Below, in pieces: positions 11,901-22,071 of a DNA stretch of 64,000 nt (position 1 is its first letter; each line of letters begins with the position of its first letter). The stretch spans positions 1,612,001 to 1,676,000 of the forward strand of contig NEEC01000015.1 of the NCBI GenBank assembly GCA_002189035.1. Reading direction: 5' to 3'. The notes beneath the pieces are model-generated. The model saw only the letters and a program-made list of their open reading frames with translations, did no database searches and had not been told where the DNA came from. This stretch comes from Utricularia gibba (taxonomy: Eukaryota > Streptophyta > Magnoliopsida > Lamiales > Lentibulariaceae). Both the position numbers and the translations under genes were made by a program.

Positions 11901-14274
11901 AGGAGTTCCAAATATTACGATCCAATACTCCATACCTGTTACGCAGCATGCCCACAAACCTCTCAGCTTTTTCAAGTTCCCTCACCTTTCCATATGCCTC
12001 AACAAGCCCAGCACAAACGGATGTGTCATAGATAGGACTCCCCTTAATTTCTGCTTGGTCAACCATATGATGAGCTGTTTCAGGGAAATTCATTTTACAA
12101 TAAATAATTGCCATTATTTTATATATTTCGGCAGAAGGTTCTACTCCAATGAACTTCATATCCGAAAACACTTGGCAAGCTTCGGCAAATCGTCCACTTT
12201 CCTGGCAGGTCATGATGAGAGACTTATACACGACAGAGCTGCAATTGCGATTATAAAGTTCAGTGTTTCTGGCATATTCATCTAACGCATCATCTATATT
12301 GTCAGCCTTGCAATGAAGAACAATCAAACCTTCAGAAATAAAATGATGGGGTCCAGACGTATGCTCCTGCATAAAATTAAGCAGTTCTATTGCTTCAGGA
12401 TGACGTTTGGCCAGACTGTATGAAGCCACTATTGAAATCAAGTCCTCCCGATCAAAACTTGAGGACTGCATGACGTTAAGTTTCAGTGCTTCTGCAGCAA
12501 AATCATGGCACCCACTTTTTGCCAGTATTGAAGGAATCCTCTCATTGCTAAAGCCATGGTACACTTTAAGATCCTCAATCACTTTCTGAACCTTTTCTTC
12601 ATAGTGTGCCTCACCTAGTGATTGAAGAAGTCCTTCATACAGAGCAATATCAGGGAAAAGACCATCAGCAATCATTTCCTCATACAAAAGAATAGCCTTT
12701 TCCAATTTTTTTGAGCGTAAATGCACATCCAACATGACAGAATATGCAAGATTGTCAGGTTTAATTCCCGAGCGCCTCATGCTGTTAAATATTTCCTCGG
12801 CCTCTGTTCGCTGTCCAGCTTTTGCATAACCGCAAATTAATGCACTGTAGGTGCGCAAAGTAGGCCTTATACCCATATCTAGCATCTCAGACATTAATTT
12901 TGCAGCATCCATCATCTTACTTGCTTTCCCTAGTGAGTCAATCAATACAGTATATGTCACTGCATCAGGATTTCGACCAGAGGATTTCATTTCGTCGTAT
13001 ACTTGGAAAGCAAATTCATGCTTGCCTTGCTTCACATACATACATATAATAGTATTGTAAGTCATCTCATCCTTCGTGGACCCCCTTCTCACCATTTCTT
13101 GGCATATATCTTTTACCCTTGTTACATTCCCCTCCCTTGCAAATGCATAAAGTAGTGAATTATATGTGACTGCATCTGGATAAAACCCCTTTGATCCCAA
13201 CTCCTTGAAGAGAAGTTCTGCCTCATTGGAAAGGCCGCATCTTCCATAAACAGAAATCATGGCATTATAAGTCCATAAATCTGGTTGGCAATTTTTGTTC
13301 TGCATTTCTGAAAAAATCTTCATGGCTTCCTCTAGGTTCAAATCACGTGAGCATCCACTAATCAGAGTGTTATATGTTATTACATCAGGTCGAATCCCTG
13401 ATCTCCTTACTTCAGAAAGTAATTGAATTCCAAGATTCGGAGTCATTGGACCTGATTTCACACGGGCATTTATCAATGTATTGAAACTCACAAGGTCGGG
13501 GTGACAACCCCTTTCACCCATCAGACGGAGCAGTTCCTGCACCTTGGAGAACTGGCCATTTCTAGCATATACACCCATCATTGCATTATAGACTTGGACA
13601 GCGTTTCCAACAGTTGGCTCTGCACGAGTAAAAATCTCTACAGCCAAAGCTTCTTGATTGGCTTTGCCAAGCACAGCGAGTACAGTAGCAAGCATCCGTG
13701 CATTGGGGGCGTACCAATGTCTCAAATTTAGCCACTCAAAAACCTCTAAGGCCCTTTGCCAACTAGATTCGCCAACCCATTTCACAACAAAGCAAAAATC
13801 AGTCGGCGTCATCTGCACCATCTTTGCATCCAAAACATCAGCCACAAATTCGCCAGCTTTCAGCCCCAAGATCTTGTCAGTCAAGAACCGAACCCTGTTT
13901 CGCCAATCCTTGGCCCTCTTCAGCGCCAATTTGTTCATTTTCTTCACTTTATTTCTGCTAAGCCTTTTATCGAACATCTCCCCTTCTTGTTCGTCTACTT
14001 CTGCATTGGCGGAACCCACTTCACCATCCTCTTCATTTTCATCCTTAACCTCGTCATAGCGCAGCTTATGTTTCGACCTATATTGGGTAGCATCAAAAAC
14101 CATATGCGGCCACCTTACCGACGGAGAGGCTCTAGAATATGTAAACGTCTTAAAAGTTCCTTCCTCCTCAACAGCCGCAGAAGACGAACTGCAACAAAAA
14201 GATTCTCCTTTTCCAGACTTCCACCTCGTCTTCAATGGTGGTGCAGCAAATCCAATCACTCCACTGCATGCCAT
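8929..14274 (-). CDS. EMB1270: P-class pentatricopeptide repeat protein, EMB1270 orthologue
   Basis: Large chloroplast RNA-binding PPR protein; from memory, Arabidopsis EMB1270 (At3g18110) is embryo-essential and aids splicing of plastid group II introns. Exons in coding order: 14274-10760, 10669-10466, 10027-9937, 9459-8929; 1446 residues, close to the expected ~1440. An N-terminal transit-like segment and a basic linker precede more than 20 tandem 35-residue P-type repeats (for example 'TYNTLISGCSRDLNLEEAM'). The last three small exons encode the conserved tail (VNALEDMLWAYERRATAA, EKDWGADFRKLSAGAALT, LKDSPFCLDLELKD), ending in a basic stretch. The first intron appears to start with GC (AAG|GCATTG), while its acceptor TTTACAG is normal; the splice is required to continue the family sequence. 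The 3.5-kb first exon is free of frame breaks. Confidence 0.96.
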
Positions 14275-14814
14275 ACATAAAAATCACCCACACCAACAAA
14301 TCCAGTGTCTCCGTCCGTGGCCTCCTATTCCCTTCGAGAGTGTCCCCTTTCCACACATAACGTACGTCTTCTACGCAAAATGGCTCTCAAAGCGCCGCCC
14401 ACGGACGGTGTTACTCATGACAACGAAGCCGAATTGCAGAGCATCGGTGAAGCATTTACTGAGGTCCTCAATGGCGGTTCCACACAAAAAGCATCGCAAG
14501 GCCGGCGGAGGCTGAGACAGCACAGAAGTTGGAAATCGCCGACTCTCGAGCGTATGAAGTTAGAGACGATTCGGTGAAATTACGCTGCTTGTGACAACCA
14601 TCGAAGACACTCTTCAAACGTGAATTAATTCTTTTGCCTCCAGAATCATGATTTGTAGTGGGAGTGGATAATGGCTTTTTTTTCATTTAATTATTTAAAT
14701 CCACAAATTTTCTGTTTTCCCTGTTGGTGACGACGATTCAGCAATCATCAGAAAAGACAATTGAAGCTCAACTCTTGAATGAAGCGTGCAGCAGCAAAGC
14801 TGCACTTTCACAGA
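14275..14814. other. Spacer between EMB1270 and SRR1
   Basis: Contains the EMB1270 leader and the SRR1 3' region. A plus-strand open stretch at 14380-14594 could encode about 71 residues if one base is missing, but I recognise no family; see findings. Confidence 0.5.
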
Positions 14815-15633
14815 TCAACAGCTCAGAAGGGTGGGTGCAAAAACATGCCAGCTTAAAGAATTGAAGGCCCCAGAAGGATCCTCAGAAAGAGAGTTGAGCT
14901 TCATCTCCTGGGTAAAGCTTGCAGCAGCCAATATGCGCTTCCTTGAACCATCAAAATCCAAGCTTTTATCAACTTTGCATTGCTGCTTGTATTCGCTGAA
15001 GCTGTTTCCGAACACTATACAGCGACTCAACAGATCAACAGTCCAATTTGCTTCCAGCAGATTCTCATACATAAATAACTCACAATGTGGCATGAAAAAG
15101 AGGGTTGGCTCAAGAGCTTTTCTCCGGCATTGATCGTTTACCGAAAGAACAGAACACCCAAGAGCCTTCAAAATCTTCAACTCTGTCAAGGAGATGACGG
15201 GATCGAATATTTCTATATCTCCAATCCAATCAAGTCTCCTCTTCATCACAAGGGCGAGACTGAGCTGCAATCGAGGATTTCTGCTAACCGATTCAACGCT
15301 GCCGATGCCATATATCACCATACGCAGCGTTTTCTCTGACCCTAAGACTTTCATAACTTTATCTGAGAATTCGGGTGTACGTATCTCGTTCAAGAACGCA
15401 ATGCAAGACTCAGACTTTTCAAAATTCTGAACGCAGGATTCTATTCTCTGCATCAATTTGGACTCTCTCGCGGGATCGGATTCCTGATCCAACGGCTCCC
15501 ACGCCTCTTCTTGCGTTGGAGGCACAATACTGCACAGTTTTGCACTATTCCTTCGACGGCGCCGCGATACGACTGTCCAATTTTCAGTTGAATCGGATTT
15601 TTCAGCGACCACGCTTCCCCTACAAGCTCCCAT
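14815..15633 (-). CDS. SRR1: SRR1-like protein (SENSITIVITY TO RED LIGHT REDUCED 1)
   Basis: Intronless, 272 residues, the usual SRR1 length. SRR1 acts in phytochrome B signalling, the circadian clock and flowering time in Arabidopsis; its biochemical activity is not settled. The N-terminus has the family opener 'ENWTVVSRRRRR'. The SRR1 domain covers about residues 85-215, with MVIYGIGSVESVSRNPRLQL, IEIFDPVISLTE and PTLFFMPHCELFMYENLLEA as its conserved core. The ATG at 15633 is the first in frame and gives a normal N-terminus. It reads in the same direction as EMB1270, with a 540-bp gap. Confidence 0.93.
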   Translation of the reverse strand: MGACRGSVVAEKSDSTENWTVVSRRRRRNSAKLCSIVPPTQEEAWEPLDQESDPARESKLMQRIESCVQNFEKSESCIAFLNEIRTPEFSDKVMKVLGSEKTLRMVIYGIGSVESVSRNPRLQLSLALVMKRRLDWIGDIEIFDPVISLTELKILKALGCSVLSVNDQCRRKALEPTLFFMPHCELFMYENLLEANWTVDLLSRCIVFGNSFSEYKQQCKVDKSLDFDGSRKRILAAASFTQEMKLNSLSEDPSGAFNSLSWHVFAPTLLSC

Positions 15634-16307
15634 TGCTGCGAGGGGATATTCACACAGTAACCAGAATCTTCAAATCGAAGATCATACATTTCAGTTCAAG
15701 GACTCTGAATAATCGTAAGAAATCCTTACCGCTCATTGAGATTTAGTTGAAGAGATCAACGAGCAGAATGAAAGCTCTCCGTTCTCGCCCTAACGAACAC
15801 TCCTCCCAGTCTCATCTACCAGCGACGGCCAGAAGCGAAGTTCACCGCGTCGGCTGACCCTCGCTCCTGTTTATTCTATTTTAATTTTTTTAACGGAGGA
15901 GATTAAACACTACAACAGAAAGCGTTTTCCATCAAACCCACCAAAAACCAAACTTTAATCCATAAAATAATTCGTATTTATGTGAAAAATTAAATTATAT
16001 ATTATTTTCAATTTGACAATCAAAATACGCTTGAAAAAATGGGATCAACTTGATCAGTTGTTCTTAGGCGCTCTGTGAACAGAAATGAGAAAACCAGATA
16101 AAATCCTGATGTCAAGGTACCAAAATCAATGCAACAAGTTAGGATGCTAATGGATTTCTTCCTGTGTACAGAAAATGAAAGTATAAAACCAATTGCCCAA
16201 ATCTTACTGACAAACACTAGAGTGACGTTCATTTCCAGGTGCAGACCATTGGCCAATTCTTACTGACAAGTGTCCACAGTGGCACCTCTTTCAAGGCCAT
16301 TGCCAAG
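15634..16307. other. Spacer: SRR1 promoter and PP4R2 3' UTR
   Basis: Head-to-tail spacing of two minus-strand genes. No repeat or RNA gene seen; the stretch near 15960-16015 is AT-rich. Confidence 0.5.
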
Positions 16308-18455
16308 CTAAGAATCGTCAGCTGTTGGTGTTGGAATCCCTTCGGCGGGTTGAACTGCGTTTCCTGTGGTTGGAATGACCTGGCCACCATCTGTTTCATG
16401 TACCTCAGTCATTATTTCATCTCCATCTCCACCAGAAGTTACTACTCCATTCTCTACTGGAATCGTGTGGGTGGGGAGGGGGTTCCCTTGTTCATAAGAT
16501 CCATTAGAACCTTGTTCCATTATGAGTGTGTTGGGATCGGTAGTGACTGTCAAAGTAGATGTAACCAATAAATTCTGCAAAATTGGAAATCTCATTAATT
16601 CATGTGCACTGTAGTCAGACGGACGAGCAGTATGAGAATGAAGTCACATAAAACTCTGAAGATGGCCACAGTATTCGACAGTGACATTTTGATAATATCA
16701 GAGCATGGAATTGGGTTCGGGAGAAAGAAAACAATGATGTACCTTTTCAAGGGCAAACGCAAGCTTTGATAGTTGCGGGTACAAACTTTTTGCAGACAAC
16801 AAGATCTGTTTAGGTGAACTCAGAGATCAATGTTTTAAAGGTAGCTAAGAGAGAAACGCCATAGATAATTTCAAATGATCACCTCACAAAGCCTTTGCAA
16901 TGTAAATGGTGGACCTTTGTCAAAGAAATTAAGAGCTGCAAGACACCATGAGGAGCTCATAAATAAATAATACTGAATGAAAATCCCCGAGAAACAAAAC
17001 GCCGAGACATATTGTACAAAGAACTGAAAAAAAGAAAAACTCAAAGGTTCACAACCAAAGGATACAAGCCAATTCAACAAAATACCAGGATTAAATTCCA
17101 GGGTTTGTTCTTTCAGCGGCCAAGGGGAAAATTGTAACATACTATCCAAATACAAAACAGGAAAGTGTGAGGCAGTGAAAGTACCATCATCCAACCTTTT
17201 AACCAAGTCCGGAAACGTCTCTCCTAATGAGGAAATCTGCTGATCAGTCGTCATTTTAGCCTCAGGGTATTGTGACAAGACCTTTGAATCAAGAAAAGAA
17301 TCATCCATGATCAACTTGGCATTTACAAGTAAAACAAAAAAATGAAGAAAACAAAAGATCAATAAGTTGGACTGAGGACATGCTGACAACATATGCATAC
17401 CTGCTTAAGATGGTAGGATAACATGCTCTTTAAATTTTCCCATTCACTCCTGCAATAATAGCAGCAGGAATACCTCAGGTAAAGAATACTCGAACGGAAA
17501 TGTGCATTCGTAAAGAGGCATCAGGGAATAAAAAAAATTTCTAGAGGAGCTACAGAGACATCCGATCCATGTATCAAATAAGAGGATTATTAGATGACTA
17601 GCAAGAAGAAAACCATGAGTGACTGAATTTAGATAAGCCCAAGATCCGGACTGTTCATCACATGAAGGCTCAAAGGTTGCTCTTCAACCGACTCTTTAAG
17701 TGGAAGTCCAGTAGCACTAGTTACATGTTCAGAAGAAAAAGAACGATAAAATAACACTAACCAAAGTAGCATTCGTACCAAAACTTCCCGGTGGATGCGC
17801 TTCTCTCTAGAGAGCGTTTTGCTTCTTCATCTGAAAATAGGGGCTGAGGCTTCGTAGATCTGTGCTCCCACACAAATGAAAATTAGCAAATTACCACAGT
17901 TGACATCAACGTGTCACAAAAAGCAGGTAGCTAGCCAAACCAGCCGAGGCCATCAATCTCGGCCAGATATCAACAACCAGCACATGTTCTCTGCAATCTC
18001 AATGGCCAATTTTTATTTTTATTTTTTCAAACCCTACTGAAATACATAACCCCATGCATTCGCTCTATCTTGTACTTACAGGATAGCCTCATTCCCGTAG
18101 GTACGTGTGTTGTTAGTTCAAAAGATCAATAAGAAACCTAGCCGCTAACTTAACCCAACTCTATCCTGAAACCTGACAGAGAGGGCCTAAACATTTCATC
18201 CGCACCCTTCAACAACAAAGTGAAAATTCTAACCCATTGCAGAAAAAATGAAATAAAAGTAATCTGATCATCATTCATCCATAAAAAAGGAACCCCCCAC
18301 AGTCCTGAAAACAGCAACAGTCATCTAATTAAATGAACAGCGAATCACACGATGAAGATCTCTCACCCATCGTCGGGAAGCATTTCTGCCGTAGAATTTT
18401 GCTCGGAACCTACTGAAGCGGCTGAAGACTTGGGTAAAATCTCGTTGTCTGCCAT
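16308..18455 (-). CDS. PPP4R2: Serine/threonine-protein phosphatase 4 regulatory subunit 2-like
   Basis: Regulatory subunit of the nuclear PP4 phosphatase, implicated in DNA-damage response and RNA processing in other eukaryotes. Exons in coding order: 18455-18367, 17859-17779, 17449-17401, 17281-17185, 16935-16883, 16805-16743, 16574-16308; 232 residues, every junction in phase. The decisive block is DKGPPFTLQRLCE, the plant equivalent of the 'GIPFTIQRLCELL' core of PPP4R2. It is preceded by STGKFW and SEWENLKSMLSYHLKQ and followed by LYPQLSKLAFALEKNLLVTS. The C-terminus is acidic and low-complexity, as in the family. The gene is divergent from the reductase-like gene at 19596. Confidence 0.9.
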
Positions 18456-18579
18456 TGGCACTGAAGACGGCCCAGCTAACTTTGTAGTTCAAGAGACAGA
18501 AGGGAAACCATAGCTTTCTTGTGCTCCATTTTCTTGAGACAGAATGTGCGGTGTGTGTGTGTTGGGTCTCCCAATTAAA

Positions 18580-18603
18580 TGGGCCGTCAATTAACTTGGC
18601 CCA
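18580..18603 (-). promoter_or_regulatory. Paired site II (TGGGCC) elements upstream of PP4R2
   Basis: TGGGCC at 18580-18585 and its reverse complement at 18598-18603 lie about 125-150 bp upstream of the PP4R2 ATG. Such TGGGCY elements are bound by TCP factors in promoters of plant growth-related genes; their use here is inferred from position. Confidence 0.45.
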
Positions 18604-18740
18604 CGAAGCTTCTTGCATCCAACCCACCCGCCACTCATTGTTACCCTGTTTCCAATTTAAAAATAAAAAAAATATTTTTTGTTGAAATCCAAGAAAAATT
18701 AAAAATATAAAGAAATAAATTTTTAAAAATAGAAAAAAAT

Positions 18741-19197
18741 AATATGATTTAAAGACAAAATCTTATAATGGACTAAAATTATTGTTATTTAAATTTAGAA
18801 TCTAATAATAGAAATTATGTCGACAAGCCAGCAGGTGTGGTAGTTCTCCAACATTCTAACGTGCGCCGCCACCGCTGCCGGTTTCATAACAACCATTCAA
18901 AATATTTTATCACAAACCATATGAATACCATTTTTACCCCCTATTTCCATTTAATACGGAAATAAAAATAATATATTTTAAAGACAAAATCTTATAATCA
19001 ACTAAATTATTTTTATTGAAATTTAAAATCTAATAATAGAAATATGTCGACAAGCCAGCAGGTATGGTAGTTCCCCCACATTCTAACGTGCGCTACCGCT
19101 GTCCGGTTTCATAACAACCATTCAAAATATTTAATTACAACCAAGTAAATACCATTTTTACCCTCCTATTTCCATCTAAAACAAAAATAAAAAAATA
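18741..19197. repeat. Two-copy tandem direct repeat, unit about 228 bp
   Basis: Copy 1 spans roughly 18741-18969 and copy 2 roughly 18970-19197. Anchors repeat in the same order 227-229 bp apart: AAAGACAAAATCTTATAAT, GTCGACAAGCCAGCAGGT, CATTCTAACGTGCGC, GGTTTCATAACAACCATTC and TACCATTTTTACC. The copies differ by scattered substitutions and small indels, so the duplication is not recent. Confidence 0.85.
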
Positions 19198-19427
19198 AAA
19201 AGCATGCTGTATATTTTGAAATAATTACATATTATATCTCTAGTTTAAAAATAGAAAATTTCCAAATTAATCTTGTTGGTAATTATGGTTTACTTTTTTT
19301 AATGATTAAAAAAGGAAAAAAAATTCACCATGTAAAATTCAAGAGTGGCCTGTGGGTAGGGCGATGGGAAAAGAAAGAGAGTGATTGGGTAGCGGTGTGG
19401 GGCCCGGGAGTTGCAGCTGGCATCTAC

Positions 19428-19535
19428 CACGTGCCCAACCGTCTACTGCCCCACGCCCTTTCAATGCAAGTAAACCCCCAGGACTCTTTCAACGCCCACA
19501 AATGAACACATGAGATGTGTGTGTGTTTATATATA
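19428..19535 (+). promoter_or_regulatory. G-box and TATA box of the reductase-like gene
   Basis: CACGTG at 19428-19433 and TATATATA at 19528-19535 lie 168 and 61-68 bp upstream of the ATG at 19596, in normal core-promoter order. A G-box suggests bZIP or bHLH (light or stress) control, by inference only. Confidence 0.5.
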
Positions 19536-19595
19536 CCCACAGGCGACACGGCGGAAGCCACTCAGAGGACACGCGCTCGACACTTGTAGTGCAGG

Positions 19596-21276
19596 ATGAC
19601 GACTATCTGCGTTATGGATGCGTCGGGGGCGCTCGGGAGGGCGCTCGTCCACCGCCTCTTGCTCGGAGGCTATGCTGTGCATGCCGCGGTCAACGACCTC
19701 GGTAAGAGCCTAGTTTCCGTTTCGTGATTTTGTGTTTGGCAATCGAATTAGGGATTGAGGTTTGATAGGGTTTTGGATTTCGATTTACAGATGAGATGAA
19801 GCGATACGAGATGCAATCGAGAGACGATGGCCGTCTCAGAGTCTTCCAATCCGATCCGTTGGATTACCACACCATAACCGATGCGCTCCGCGGCTGCTCC
19901 GCTCTCTTCTACTCCTTCGCTCCTCCGGCCGATTGCTCGACTTACGACGTAGGTTCCTTCCCTCGCTACTCTCTTCAATTTTCTCTCGAGTACACGAACA
20001 TCAATAATACAGCTGTCATGTAATGGTTAGCTGTCTGGCCCTCCCGCTGGGCTTTGGTATCTCCGCTCTGTCTTTAACGCCACCTACTAGCACTCAAAAT
20101 CTCTCTCGATGACGACCATAATAATACAGACCGTGTTTGCAGTGCATAGAATTCGAGTTTTTTGTTGGTGGGCAGTTGAGAGTTAGGATGTTAAGAGGGA
20201 ATGGTGGTCAATTAGGCTTTCTCTTGAACTGCCATGCTTGTCGTATTACGAGCTTTGTACTTTCTAGAAGCAATTAGTAATGGCTAGTGGGACAAGGGAA
20301 GTAGATGGCGATTGTAGTTTTGTGGTGGAAATACTTGTTTCGAGAAAAGCAGAAAAGGTCAAAGATAGTGATGGCTAGCTGTCAAGATGTTTCTAGAAGG
20401 GAAGTGGGTCACCTTCATTAATTGTGGCTGCTTCCTTTGCCGTTAGTGGTTGCTCCGCCGATTCACTGCCGTGCTCCCTATCTTCCACAGGAACTGATGA
20501 GTGAATTGGAGATAAGAGCCGCACACAATGTGCTGGAAGCCTGTGCACAAACAGACACCATTGATAAGGTGATTTTTACCTCGTCGGCCACCGCCGTCGT
20601 CTGGGAAAACAACCGGAACCACCATGGCGGACAAGCAGACAACGTGCTTGATGAAAGGAACTGGAGCGATGTCAACTTCTGCAGAAAATATAAGGTGAGA
20701 TAGATAAAGCATGCAATGTCAAAGCTCGAGCTACTGTGATCCGTTGACTAATTTGGCAATTGTGTTGCAGTTATGGCACGGTGTGTCCAAGACGATGGCT
20801 GAGAAGACGGCTTGGGCGCTGGCGATGGACAGAGGCGTGAACATGGTGTCCATAAATACAGGGCTCCTACTGAGCCAGGATCTGAACATCAAGGACCCCT
20901 ACTTGTTGGGCGCCAAGGAAATGTTCAAAGATGGAGTCTTTGTCACCGTGGACCTCCAGTTCCTGGTCGACGCTCACATGTGCGTCTTCGAAGACCCATC
21001 CTCCTACGGGCGTTACCTCTGCTTCAACCACATCGTCAACACCAGCAGCGACATCCTCAAGCTCGCAACCATGCTTCTGCCGTCCTCCGCGTCTTCGCCG
21101 GACATGTACGTTGCTTCTCGTTTGCTCAAAATTCTGAACTCGCCCTTTTCTTATAATGTGTGTGATTCAGGGTGGAGGGCGATGACGGCACGCACCGGCA
21201 GAGGATAAGCAACGCGAAGCTGTACAAACTGATGATGAATTTTGAGACGAACGGGAGGACGACGGCGGTCATGTGA
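19596..21276 (+). CDS. Cinnamoyl-CoA-reductase-like NAD(P)-binding Rossmann-fold protein
   Basis: Extended short-chain dehydrogenase related to cinnamoyl-CoA reductase and close to the Arabidopsis At2g23910/At4g30470 group. Exons: 19596-19701, 19791-19948, 20491-20694, 20771-21105, 21171-21276; 302 residues. The N-terminal nucleotide loop is atypical (VMDASGALGRAL, not GxxGxxG). VIFTSSATAVVW, DERNWSDVNFCRKYK, EKTAWALAMDRGVNMVSIN and FLVDAHMCVFEDPSSYGRYL mark the family. At the YxxxK site the sequence reads HGVSK (about residues 159-163), so the catalytic Tyr is replaced by His. Enzyme activity is therefore doubtful; relatives of this subfamily share similar departures as far as I recall. The substrate is unknown. 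Confidence 0.88.
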
Positions 21277-22071
21277 ATTAGCTGCTGACCGTAGTTGCAT
21301 GGTAGTGAATAGGAGGAGGAAGGAGGAAAGACAATGAAATCCCCATAGCCACATCCCAACACACGATCACCATGATTACTAGTAATTGCGTTGTATTTTG
21401 GCTTGTAATAATACCAACAAAAACATGTCGGGTTCAATTCAAAGTGAGTGGCCCAATTTGGCTCTGAAAAACCCGTCGCACCGGTCAGGATTCGCTAGAA
21501 TTCATTTTCATTATTGCTTTTACTTTCTTATTTGGATAATTGTTGATATTTTATTAAATTAAGTGAAATTATCCATACTTACAAATCTGTCGGTGGAAAG
21601 CGCTGCTGCGTGGACTCCTCTGTACACAACGCGTTATGGCGGCTAAGGGGCGGCACCACGTCGCTTTGGTGGATGGCATGTATTCTAACCAACCACCTTC
21701 GCATCATCCTCAGCTTCCATTCCACCTGCCGGTTGCTTGGTCGCAGCCGTCGGTGCACTTGCTTCGGAATACTTGGCTGCTCTGTTGTTTCTTCTTCGAT
21801 CAGAGGGGCTCACAGGCACCAACAAAGGAAACCATCGGAGCTATGCATTCCCATGTCCGGAGTGTCCAAGAGACCGTCAGTCTGACAATTAAACTTTTTC
21901 ACATAATGCGTTGCAAACATACCTGGGCCACGCTTTCTGTTACCTAACTGGTGTATTTGCACAGCTATGTCAAGTTACAAACAGACTACATACATGTCCA
22001 GGAGATACACAACAATGGATCCAAGAATCAACATACACAGTTCCTCCAGATTCTGCTGAGGGAGTTGAGTG
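21277..22071. other. Convergent spacer
   Basis: 3' regions of the reductase-like gene and NARA5. A 103-codon open frame at 21636-21947 (+) has no recognisable family and I do not call it. Confidence 0.5.

Larger units (their letters stand above)
18456..19595. other. Divergent promoter region with tandem repeat
   Basis: Separates the PP4R2 and reductase-like start codons (1.14 kb). It holds site II motifs near PP4R2, a two-copy 228-bp tandem repeat in the middle, and a G-box plus TATA box near the reductase-like gene; these are listed separately. Confidence 0.6.

Noticed and set aside
13658-14280. Long plus-strand frames (133 and 174 codons) opposite EMB1270
   Set aside because: They are antisense shadows of the well-supported PPR exon and have no family similarity.
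21636-21947. 103-codon plus-strand frame MAAKGRHHVALVDG...
   Set aside because: No recognisable domain, Cys/Trp/His-rich composition unlike the neighbours, and it lies in the convergent spacer of two real genes.
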